Of a DNA stretch of 64,000 nucleotides, positions 57,362-64,000 are shown in pieces (positions within the stretch are counted from its first letter, which is position 1; each line of letters begins with the position of its first letter). The notes under the pieces were generated by a model. It was not told the DNA's origin and did not search any database. It saw only the letters and a list, made by a program, of their open reading frames with translations. Source of the stretch: Hymenobacter ruricola (GTDB lineage: Bacteria > Bacteroidota > Bacteroidia > Cytophagales > Hymenobacteraceae). A program made the position numbers and the translations under genes. Where the stretch lies: assembly GCF_015694525.1 (NCBI RefSeq), contig NZ_JADQDM010000005.1, positions 62,001-126,000 of the forward strand. Direction: 5' to 3'.

Positions 57362-59695
57362 ATGGAAAACGAACCCGCTTTTTTTGAAACCTCCCCCACG
57401 CCCGGCGTGGTGGGCCAGCCGCTGAACCGCGTGGACGGCCGCGACAAGGTGATGGGCAAGGCCAAATATTCCGCTGAATACCCACTGCCAGGCCTGGTGT
57501 ACGGCGTGCTCAAAACCAGCGACATTGCCAAAGGCCGCATCCAAAGCATCGATACCAGCCTGGCGCTGAAGGAACCCGGCGTGGTCCAGATTCTCACCCA
57601 CCTCAACCTGCCCAAACTGGCGAAAACGCCCAACGACCCCGAGGGCAAAAAGGCCATTGGCGCGCCCATGGGCTTCCTGCCGATGACGTCGGACGTCATT
57701 CATTATGCCGGCCAGCCGGTGGCGCTAATTGTGGCCGACACCTTTGAGCGCGCCACCCAGGCCGCCGCCCTGGTGCGCGTGAGCTATGCCGCCGAGGCGC
57801 CCATTGCGGCCTACACCGACAAGCGGGCCGAGCTGTTCAACCCCGAGAAAATTCAGGACGGCAAGGCTGACGGCTACACCCGCCGCGGCGACGCCCGGGC
57901 CGCCCTGGCCAGCGCGCCCATCAAGATGACGGCCGTGTACACCCACGCCATCAACCACCACAACCCCATGGAGCCCGGTTCCACCACTGCCATTTGGGAA
58001 GCGCCCGACCGCGTGACGGTGTATGAGTCGACCCAGGGCGTGACGCGCACGCAGAAGTCGCTGTCGGCCTACCTGGGTTTGCCGCAGGACCAGGTGCGCG
58101 TCATTACCAAGTTTCTGGGCGGCGGGTTTGGCTGCAAGGGCTCGTGCTGGCCGCACACCGTACTCACAGTGCAGGCCGCCAAAGCCGTGGGCCGGCCGGT
58201 GAAGCTGGTGCTCTCGCGCAAGCAGCAATTCACGAGCATGGGCCACCGCGAAGACCAGACCCAGACCCTAACCTTGGGTGCGAGCAAGGAAGGCAAGCTG
58301 CTGGCCCTCATCCACGAGAAAACTTCCACCACCTCGCCCTGGGACAACTACGCCGAGGCCAACAGCAAAATCATCAACCTGCTGTACGACTGCCCCACGT
58401 TCGAGTCGCACTACCAGCTGGGCCGAGCCAACGTGATGACGTCCACCTTCACCCGCGCCCCCGGCGAGGCGCCGGGCTCGTTCGCCATCGAGTGCTCGAT
58501 GGATGATTTGGCTTACCAGCTCGGCATTGACCCCCTTGAAATCCGGCTGCGGAACTACGCCGAAAAAGACCCCAGCACCGGCCAGCCCTGGAGCAGCAAA
58601 AGCCTGCGCCAGTGCTACGCCCGCGGCGCCGAGCTGTTCGGCTGGAGCAAGCGCAACCCCAAAGCCGGCGCCACCCGCAACGGCCGCCTGCTGGTGGGCT
58701 ACGGCATGGCCACGGCCAGCTACCCGGTGCACAATTCCCAAGGCACCGCCCGCGTGCGCCTCTACGCCGACGGCCACGCCGTGGTGCAGGCGGGCGCCAC
58801 CGACCTCGGAACCGGCACCTACACCGTGATGACGCAGGTGGCAGCCGACTCGCTAGGCTTGGCGCCCGACAAAATCCGCTTCGAGCTGGGCGATACCAAG
58901 CTGCCCACGGCGCCCAACTCGGGTGGCTCGGTGGCGGCGGGCACGGTGTCGTCGTCCGTCTACATGGCCGCGCAAGACGTGTGGGAGCGCCTCACCAAAA
59001 TGGCCATCAAAGACCCCAAATCGCCGCTTTTCCAGGCCAAAGCCGAAGACGTGGCGGTGGAAAAAGGCCGTTTGCAATTAAAGAAAAATGCTTCCAAGGG
59101 CGAAGATTTCATGGCCCTGATGAAGCGTGCCGGCCTGGACGACGTGGAGGGCACCGGCCAGGGCAAGTACGGCGCGGGCTACGAAACCGGCCGCCCCAGC
59201 AACCCCGCCGGCCCCCAGAACAACACCGAATCGGAAGCCAAGCACTCGATGCACTCCTTCGGCGCGCACTTCTGCGAAGTGCAGGTGGACCCCGATTTGG
59301 GTACCGTGCGCGTCACGCGCTGGGTGAGCGTGCACGGCGCCGGCCGCATTCTAAACGCCAAAACGGCCCGCAGTCAGATTATTGGGGGCAGCATCTTCGG
59401 CATCGGCGCGGCCCTGATGGAGGCCACCGCCCGCGACCCGCATTACGCCCGCTACACCAACGCCGACCTCGGCGACTACCACATTCCCGTGAACGCCGAC
59501 ATCCCGGACATGACCGTGGAATTCATCGACGAGCACGACCCCTACATCAACGCCATGGGCGTGAAGGGCATCGGCGAGATTTCGATGGTGGGCGTGTCGG
59601 CCGCCGTGGCCAACGCCGTGTTTCACGCCACCGGCAAGCGCGTGCGCGACTTGCCCATCACGCCAGATAAAATTCTGGGCACTAAGGCAGTGTAA
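57362..59695 (+). CDS. paoC: Aldehyde oxidoreductase molybdenum-binding subunit, PaoC-like
   Basis: A 777-residue molybdopterin-binding catalytic subunit of the xanthine oxidase family. Motifs: 'DGRDKVMGKAKYSAEYPLPG', 'GGGFGCKGSCWPHTVLTVQA', 'RAPGEAPGSFAIECSMDDLA' (molybdopterin loop), 'QAGATDLGTGTYTVMTQVAA' and the catalytic-base glutamate Glu739 in 'GVKGIGEISMVG'. ATG 57362 is selected over an in-frame start inside the palindrome. It carries no signal of its own and would be exported with the Tat-bearing PaoA subunit. No dedicated PaoD/XdhC-type chaperone gene is visible nearby. Confidence 0.93.
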   Translation: MENEPAFFETSPTPGVVGQPLNRVDGRDKVMGKAKYSAEYPLPGLVYGVLKTSDIAKGRIQSIDTSLALKEPGVVQILTHLNLPKLAKTPNDPEGKKAIGAPMGFLPMTSDVIHYAGQPVALIVADTFERATQAAALVRVSYAAEAPIAAYTDKRAELFNPEKIQDGKADGYTRRGDARAALASAPIKMTAVYTHAINHHNPMEPGSTTAIWEAPDRVTVYESTQGVTRTQKSLSAYLGLPQDQVRVITKFLGGGFGCKGSCWPHTVLTVQAAKAVGRPVKLVLSRKQQFTSMGHREDQTQTLTLGASKEGKLLALIHEKTSTTSPWDNYAEANSKIINLLYDCPTFESHYQLGRANVMTSTFTRAPGEAPGSFAIECSMDDLAYQLGIDPLEIRLRNYAEKDPSTGQPWSSKSLRQCYARGAELFGWSKRNPKAGATRNGRLLVGYGMATASYPVHNSQGTARVRLYADGHAVVQAGATDLGTGTYTVMTQVAADSLGLAPDKIRFELGDTKLPTAPNSGGSVAAGTVSSSVYMAAQDVWERLTKMAIKDPKSPLFQAKAEDVAVEKGRLQLKKNASKGEDFMALMKRAGLDDVEGTGQGKYGAGYETGRPSNPAGPQNNTESEAKHSMHSFGAHFCEVQVDPDLGTVRVTRWVSVHGAGRILNAKTARSQIIGGSIFGIGAALMEATARDPHYARYTNADLGDYHIPVNADIPDMTVEFIDEHDPYINAMGVKGIGEISMVGVSAAVANAVFHATGKRVRDLPITPDKILGTKAV

Positions 59696-59721
59696 GTTTA
59701 CCCACCTGTCGGTTTATCCGG

Positions 59722-59810
59722 CTGTCATCCTGAGTGCAGCGAAGGACCTTATCGCGGTTGAACAAGTCGTTTCAACGTGAGAAGGTCCTTCGCTGCACTC
59801 AGAATGACAG
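59722..59810. repeat. Long palindrome, family A copy 6
   Basis: 29-bp arms (59722-59750 and 59782-59810) with one mismatch and a 31-base loop, in the paoC-mocA gap. It follows copy 2 (CATCCTGAG ... GGACCTT) but has GAGTGCAGCG, and the opposite arm has the compensating CGCTGCACTC. Confidence 0.88.
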
Positions 59811-59821
59811 TTCCATTTTCA

Positions 59822-60418
59822 ATGCCTACCCCCACCGCCCTCCTCCTCCTGGCCGCCGGCGCCTCCACCCGCATGGGCCGGCCCAAGCAGCTCCTGCCCT
59901 ACCGCGGCCGTACCCTGCTCCGCCACGCCGCCGAAACGGCCGTGGCCAGCGGCTGCGGCCCCATTGTGCTAGTAACGGGCGCTCTAAATGAAGCTTTGGC
60001 AACCGAGGTAGCTGGCCTACCTATCCGAACCGTGCACAATCCGGACTGGGAAACGGGCATGGCCTCCTCCATCCGCGCGGGCCTGGCGGCGGTGCAGGCC
60101 GCGAAGCCGGCGGCCGTCGTCATCATGCTCAGCGACCAGCCGCTGCTGACGCCGGAATTGCTGCGGCAACTGGTGCAGCAACAACGGCAAACCCAGGCGC
60201 CCATCGTGGCCGCCGCGTATGGCGACACGCTGGGCGTGCCCGCCGTGTTCACCGAAACCGTGTTTCCGGAGTTGCTGAAGCTGCAGGGCCAAGCGGGCGC
60301 GGGCCGGCTCATTGCCAGCCACGGGCCGGCAGTGGAACGCGTGGATTTTCCAGCCGGCCTGCTCGATGTGGACACGCCCGCACAATACGCGGCGCTGCTG
60401 CGGGAGCCCGATTTATAG
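59822..60418 (+). CDS. mocA: MocA-like molybdopterin nucleotidyltransferase
   Basis: A 198-residue NTP-transferase with the MobA/MocA nucleotide-binding signature 'LAAGASTRMGRPKQLLPYRG', and 'VVIMLSDQPLLTPELLRQLV' with the metal-binding Asp. MocA adds CMP to molybdopterin to make the cytosine dinucleotide cofactor used by PaoABC-type enzymes. MocA rather than MobA is inferred because the gene directly follows paoABC. ATG 59822 is chosen; an upstream in-frame extension runs through the palindrome. Confidence 0.87.
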   Translation: MPTPTALLLLAAGASTRMGRPKQLLPYRGRTLLRHAAETAVASGCGPIVLVTGALNEALATEVAGLPIRTVHNPDWETGMASSIRAGLAAVQAAKPAAVVIMLSDQPLLTPELLRQLVQQQRQTQAPIVAAAYGDTLGVPAVFTETVFPELLKLQGQAGAGRLIASHGPAVERVDFPAGLLDVDTPAQYAALLREPDL

Positions 60419-60434
60419 CGGGTGGCCAGGCAAA

Positions 60435-60601
60435 GGGGCAGAGCGCCCGGACCAACGCGCCAAGGCCACCGCCCGATGGGCAGAGCACTTGGATTCATAT
60501 TTCCAGGCCCCTGCCCAGTGGGCGGAGCCTCCGGTTTTTTATTCCCACTGCTCTGCCCATCGGGCAAAGCCTCCGGCGCGCTGGTCCGGGAGCAGTGCCC
60601 C
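60435..60601. repeat. Complex inverted and direct repeat between convergent genes
   Basis: Arms of about 60 bp (60435-60494 and 60542-60601), roughly 80% complementary, include a perfect block GCCCGATGGGCAGAGCA / TGCTCTGCCCATCGGGC. The loop contains a direct repeat of CTGCCCAxxGGGCxxAGCCTCCGG (60511-60534 and 60553-60576). It sits between mocA (plus) and the MFS gene (minus) and may act as a bidirectional terminator. It is unlike family A. Confidence 0.7.
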
Positions 60602-60609
60602 GGGGGGTG

Positions 60610-61884
60610 CTACTTCGTGCCCGATTCCAGCTTGCGCAGCTTGTCGGCCCGCCAGGCGGTGATGGCCACCACCAGCAGCGTCATCAGCCCCCCAAACACC
60701 ACCGAGCGCACCGTGCCCAGCACCCGCGCCACCGCGCCGCTCTCGAAGGCCCCAATCTCGTTGCTGGAGCCGATGAAAATGTTGTTCACCGCCGACACCC
60801 GGCCCTTCATGTACTCCGGGGTGTAGACGTGGATGAGCGTGGAGCGCACAATCACCGACACCGAATCGAACACGCCCGTGAGGAACAGCAGGAACAGCGA
60901 CAGATAGAAGTTTTTCGACAGCGCGAAGAAAACGGTGGCCAGCCCAAAGCCTGCCACGGCCCCCAGCAGCTTCAGCCCAGCCCGGCGCTTCAGGGGGTAA
61001 TACGTCAGGAAAATGGCCATCAGCACCGAGCCAATGGCGGGCGCTGCCTCCATCTGGCCAAAGCCCCGTGCCCCCACTTTCAGAATGTCCGACGCGAACA
61101 CCGGCAGCAGCGCCACCGCCCCGCCAAACAGCACCGCGAACATATCGAGCGACAGCGCCGCCAGCACCAGCTGGTTGCCAAAAATGAACCGCAGGCCGCT
61201 CAGCACGCTGTCTTTCAGGTTGAGCCGCTCGCCTTCCATGGGCGGCAGCGGCCGGTCGGCAATGCGCACGAACTGCAGCAGCGCCAGCACCAGCAGGGCC
61301 AGCCCCACCGCGTAGGACCTGGCCACGCCCAGCGGCTCGATGAGAAAGCCGCCCAGCGCCGGCCCCAGCACCGCCGAAGCCTGGTAGGTGGTGCTGTTCC
61401 AGGTGATGGCGTTGGGCAGCAGGGCGCGGTCGGGCAGCAGCTGCGGCATAAACGAAAACAGCGCCGGCCCCATAAAACCCCGCGCCAGCCCGCTCACAAA
61501 AATCACCACGTACAGCGGCAGCGTGTAGAGCGCGCCCTTGGCCAGCAGCCCGATGCCGTAGGGGCTGGCCAGCGCCGTGAGGGCCGCCGCGCACAGCACC
61601 AGCACCGCCAGGGCCAGCACCACAATGTTTTTGCGCCGCACCGTGTCGGCCACGTACCCGGCATAGAGCGACACCACAATGCTCGGAATGGCCTCCGACA
61701 ACCCAATCAACCCCAGCGCCAGCGGGTCGCCGGTGAGGTGGTAAATCTGCCAGCTCACCACCAGGCCTTGCACCCGCGTGGCCACCGTGAGCAGGGTGCG
61801 GGCCGACACCAGCCGGCGAAAATCGGGCACGCGCAGGGCCGCGTAGGGGTCGTGGGCCGGGGCCGAATCAGCGGAAGGCAGCAT
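60610..61884 (-). CDS. MFS exporter (EntS-like, MFS_3 family)
   Basis: 424 residues from ATG 61884, with about 12 transmembrane helices. The N-terminus 'YAALRVPDFRRLVSARTLLT' and 'RVQGLVVSWQIYHLTGDPLA' and loop 'YAGYVADTVRRKN' match the enterobactin-exporter-like MFS_3 branch. The C-terminal half has 'TGVFDSVSVIVRSTLIHVYT' and 'NNIFIGSSNEIGAFESGAVA'. The transported compound cannot be told. It is convergent with mocA. Confidence 0.87.
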   Translation of the reverse strand: MLPSADSAPAHDPYAALRVPDFRRLVSARTLLTVATRVQGLVVSWQIYHLTGDPLALGLIGLSEAIPSIVVSLYAGYVADTVRRKNIVVLALAVLVLCAAALTALASPYGIGLLAKGALYTLPLYVVIFVSGLARGFMGPALFSFMPQLLPDRALLPNAITWNSTTYQASAVLGPALGGFLIEPLGVARSYAVGLALLVLALLQFVRIADRPLPPMEGERLNLKDSVLSGLRFIFGNQLVLAALSLDMFAVLFGGAVALLPVFASDILKVGARGFGQMEAAPAIGSVLMAIFLTYYPLKRRAGLKLLGAVAGFGLATVFFALSKNFYLSLFLLFLTGVFDSVSVIVRSTLIHVYTPEYMKGRVSAVNNIFIGSSNEIGAFESGAVARVLGTVRSVVFGGLMTLLVVAITAWRADKLRKLESGTK

Positions 61885-62013
61885 ATCACTCAGAAAAACG
61901 CCTGTACGGCGAACCAGTGGCAAAGGTAGCCGGCCCGCGGCCGGCCCGTGGCGCCGCCCGCCCGTTTGGCCTATCTTGTTGGCTGGTATTCACTGCCTGC
62001 CCGCTGCCCGCTC

Positions 62014-62418
62014 ATGCCCGATTTTGGCCTGGAAATAACGCCCCGCCCCGACCTGCCGGCCATCGTGGCCCGCTGGCAGCGCGAAATCACCGCGCCCGAG
62101 CTGCAAGCCGGCTACTTCGCCATCCTCGCCGCCGCCGATGCCCTCGGCTGCTGGCGCTGGCTGCTCGACCTGCGCCGCCGCGACGAGCTGGCCACGCCCG
62201 AGCTCACGGTTTGGATGAACACGGAATTTTTCCCCAAGCTTCCGGGCCGCTACCCGGTGCCGGTGCGCATTGCGTTTCTGATTTCGCCGCTGCGGGCCCA
62301 GCAGCAGCAGTCGGTCAGCTCAGTGGCCGCTCTCAGTGCCACGGCCCGCCCCGGCCAGGGCTACCTCACCGCCTTGTTTACCGAAGAAGCGGCCGCTTAC
62401 CAGTGGCTGGGGCAGTAG
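62014..62418 (+). CDS. Small conserved protein, STAS/SpoIIAA-like fold suspected
   Basis: 134 residues from ATG 62014. The layout 'LEITPRPDLPAIVARWQREI', 'FAILAAADALGCWRWLLDLR', 'PELTVWMNTEFFPKLPGRYP', 'VRIAFLISPLRAQQQQSV' suggests an alpha/beta domain, with Asp in 'LLDLRRR' as in STAS/SpoIIAA-type proteins of Bacteroidota. No signal peptide is present. Low-confidence family call; it may simply be a hypothetical protein conserved in the genus. Confidence 0.65.
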   Translation: MPDFGLEITPRPDLPAIVARWQREITAPELQAGYFAILAAADALGCWRWLLDLRRRDELATPELTVWMNTEFFPKLPGRYPVPVRIAFLISPLRAQQQQSVSSVAALSATARPGQGYLTALFTEEAAAYQWLGQ

Positions 62419-62757
62419 GTCAGCAGCCGCTTGGGCGCATCGGTAACTGGCTAAGCGAGTGGGCCCGACGTCGGCGTTGAAAAAGAAAAAATATTTTTGA
62501 AACTTTTTTCAGAATTTTTATAGCGCAATTCTGCGCCAGTATAGCGTAGATGAAGTTTTGAGGAAGGTTGCTCCGATAAAGCTACAGAATTTTGTCATTT
62601 TTTATTTTTCACCTCTTGCGCAAGTGCATTTCATCACTCTACATTTGGAACGATTCTAGCGGGTAAAACACCCGACTCCCGGTCGCTCCCAAAAAATTTT
62701 CTCGGTAACTGCATACTATGGCCTAAAGCTCTACGTTCCCTTATTCCGTAGCCCTTT
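62419..62757 (+). promoter_or_regulatory. AT-rich promoter region of the ECF sigma factor gene
   Basis: A 339-bp AT-rich gap without ORF. It contains a Bacteroidota-type promoter: -33 CTTG at 62615-62618 and -7 TACATTTG at 62640-62647 (perfect TAnnTTTG), 21 bases apart. Transcription would start near 62654, leaving a leader of about 105 bases before the ATG at 62758. A second TATTTTTG lies at about 62493-62500 without a well-spaced -33 partner. Confidence 0.75.
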
Positions 62758-63396
62758 ATGGACCTCTTGCAACCGAGCGACTCCGCGCTCATCTCGCTCT
62801 ACCTGGCTGGCCAGGAATCCGCCTTCGCCATCCTGCTGGAGCGGCACCGCAGTCGTGTGTTCACGACCATTCTCCTCATCGTGCGCGACGAGGACGTGGC
62901 CGAGGACCTGTTGCAGGACACCTTCATCAAGGCCATTCACACCATGAAAGGCGGGCGCTACAACGAAGAGGGCAAGTTTGCCCCCTGGATTTGCCGCATC
63001 GCCCACAACCTAGCCATCGACTCGTTCCGCCGCGGCAAGCGGACGCCCCACGTCAGCCTCAGCGACAACGACCGGCTGGCCAACACCCTCACCCTTGCCG
63101 ACGACGGCCCGGACGACCTCCTGGCCCGCGAGGAAACCCATACCCGCCTTCGGGCGTTAATCCAGGAACTGCCCGCCGCCCAAAAGGAGGTGTTGCTGAT
63201 GCGCCACTACGGCGACATGAGCTTCCAGGAAATTGCCGACGCAACCGGCGTGAGCATCAACACGGCCCTGGGCCGGATGCGCTACGCGCTGATAAACCTG
63301 CGGAAGAAAATGACCGCGAATTCCCTGCATCATTATGATTCAAACCTTACCCCATTCGACACTGCTCCAGTATGTGTACAACGAATTGCCTCCTGA
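62758..63396 (+). CDS. ECF-type RNA polymerase sigma factor
   Basis: 212 residues. Region 2 'AFAILLERHRSRVFTTILLI', 'DVAEDLLQDTFIKAIHTMKG' and 'FAPWICRIAHNLAIDSFRRG', and region 4 'IQELPAAQKEVLLMRHYGDM' and 'SFQEIADATGVSINTALGRM' (helix-turn-helix) are clear. A non-conserved tail of about 25 residues overlaps the next gene. This class controls envelope or stress responses in Bacteroidota. The 62-nt overlap with the next gene indicates translational coupling. Confidence 0.95.
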   Translation: MDLLQPSDSALISLYLAGQESAFAILLERHRSRVFTTILLIVRDEDVAEDLLQDTFIKAIHTMKGGRYNEEGKFAPWICRIAHNLAIDSFRRGKRTPHVSLSDNDRLANTLTLADDGPDDLLAREETHTRLRALIQELPAAQKEVLLMRHYGDMSFQEIADATGVSINTALGRMRYALINLRKKMTANSLHHYDSNLTPFDTAPVCVQRIAS

Positions 63397-63565
63397 AAGG
63401 CAGCGCGAGGTAGAGGAGGCGTTGCAGCACGACCCGGAACTGGCAGCCACGTGCGCCGACCTCCTTTTGGCCCAGCGGGCACTCGACGGCGTTCGCCGCG
63501 AGCCGCGGGCCCACACCTCCGAGGCCATTTTGCGCTACTCGCGCACTTTTTTAGCCAAATCCTGA
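63335..63565 (+). CDS. Small protein overlapping the sigma gene, candidate anti-sigma partner
   Basis: 76 residues, starting at ATG 63335 within the sigma gene (62-nt out-of-frame overlap). The sequence 'LLQYVYNELPPERQREVEEA' followed by 'LQHDPELAATCADLLLAQRA' resembles the N-terminal helical part of anti-sigma (zinc-finger-like) proteins that bind ECF sigma factors, but no zinc ligand pair and no membrane segment is present. Sigma regulator by position and resemblance only. Confidence 0.72.
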   Translation: MIQTLPHSTLLQYVYNELPPERQREVEEALQHDPELAATCADLLLAQRALDGVRREPRAHTSEAILRYSRTFLAKS

Positions 63566-63658
63566 GTCCGTTCAACTTTTTGTGGCAGCCGCTGCAGCCC
63601 CGCCGCTGGAGCCGCAAGCACAAGAGTTGAAGGAAACAGCTGTTTCAGCCGCCCGCAA

Positions 63659-63770
63659 TAGAACGGTCATGCGGAACGCAGGGAAGCATCTCTACCGCAC
63701 TAGTAAAACCCGAATAACCGGATTACTTGCGCGGTAAAGATGCTTCCCTGCGTTCCGCATGACCGTTCTA
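63659..63770. repeat. Long palindrome, family A copy 7
   Basis: 40-bp arms (63659-63698 and 63731-63770) with one mismatch and a 32-base loop, in the 233-bp gap before nth. The core is GCGGAACGCAGGGAAGC where others have GCAGAGCGCAGCGAAGC; both arms carry all the substitutions. Nothing else is seen in the gap. Confidence 0.9.
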
Positions 63771-63798
63771 TTTTTGCCCGCTCTAGCCTCCCTTCCGC

Positions 63799-64000
63799 AT
63801 GCGCCGCGCCGACCGCTTTCAGTACTTCATCGACTACTTCACCACCAACTTCCCGGAGCCCAAAACGGAACTGGTATACGGCAACCCGTACGAGTTGATA
63901 GTGGCTGTGGTGCTCAGCGCGCAGTGCACCGACAAGCGCGTGAACCTGGTGATGCCCCCGCTGCTGGCCCAGTTTCCCACCGCCGCGCACCTGGGTGCCG
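63799..64000 (+). CDS. nth: Endonuclease III (N-terminal part, cut by window end)
   Basis: The frame from ATG 63799 reads MRRADRFQYFIDYFTTNFPE and then PKTELVYGNPYELIVAVVLS, followed by AQCTDKRVNLVMPPLLAQFP. 'LSAQCTDxxVN' is the hallmark of endonuclease III, a base-excision DNA glycosylase/AP lyase. The catalytic Lys/Asp and the iron-sulfur cluster lie outside the window. Confidence 0.93.
   Translation, partial: MRRADRFQYFIDYFTTNFPEPKTELVYGNPYELIVAVVLSAQCTDKRVNLVMPPLLAQFPTAAHLGA

Noticed and set aside
1..64000. CRISPR array, prophage, insertion sequence, tRNA or rRNA genes.
   Set aside because: No regularly spaced direct repeats, no transposase, integrase or phage structural proteins, and no recognisable tRNA or rRNA sequence were seen on either strand.

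Overview
The window looks like a chromosome segment of a GC-rich Bacteroidota, most probably a Hymenobacter-like member of the Cytophagales. The evidence is two SusC/SusD pairs, several secreted proteins ending in type IX secretion (T9SS) sorting domains, a perfect Bacteroidota-type -33/-7 promoter, many genes without clear Shine-Dalgarno sequences, and abundant intergenic palindromes. The genus is an inference from overall character; no rRNA or tRNA gene is present to test it.

Positions 1-43,600 are essentially one pectin/polygalacturonate utilisation locus. On the minus strand, from about 17.3 kb down to 0.2 kb, lies a long probable operon: kduD, kduI, susC, susD, PL10 pectate lyase, uxaB, uxaA, uxaC, kdgK, eda, exuT-like transporter and a DUF4440 protein, followed by the start of fbp. 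It encodes outer-membrane uptake, periplasmic cleavage, both routes to 2-keto-3-deoxygluconate (saturated galacturonate by UxaC/UxaB/UxaA, unsaturated sugar by KduI/KduD), then KdgK and Eda to pyruvate plus glyceraldehyde-3-phosphate. Positions 17.6-29.7 kb hold a CE8 pectinesterase, an SSS sodium symporter, a GH105 hydrolase, a second SusC/SusD pair and a GH28 polygalacturonase. Positions 30.1-34.1 kb (plus strand) hold a secreted protein of unknown function and a multidomain pectinesterase that share a domain. They are followed by a macroglobulin/TonB-plug protein, a LacI-family regulator, a GEVED-type and another T9SS protein, and a PL1 pectate lyase.

Six copies of an 18-bp palindrome (consensus ATCGTTCCCGGCAACGAT) precede kduD, the SSS symporter, the second susC, GH28, the 30.1-kb secreted protein and PL1. 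All lie 131-145 bp from the start codon, with a conserved gene-proximal tail. They define a probable pectin regulon, most simply controlled by the LacI protein at 37.1 kb.

Positions 43.6-54.0 kb are mostly housekeeping or unrelated: prmA, a DUF6150 protein, tpiA, a TspO/MBR-type membrane protein, uvrA, an AT-rich orphan HsdR-N-like nuclease-domain protein, and two paralogous alpha/beta hydrolases, the second with its nucleophilic Ser replaced by Gly. Positions 54.1-64 kb hold a helix-hairpin-helix protein, a PaoABC-like molybdenum aldehyde oxidoreductase operon with a MocA-like cytidylyltransferase, an MFS exporter, a small unknown protein, an ECF sigma factor with a small overlapping partner gene, and the start of nth (endonuclease III).

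A dispersed family of long perfect or near-perfect palindromes (7 copies) fills intercistronic gaps, with compensatory changes between arms. Three further unrelated inverted-repeat elements occupy the same kind of position.
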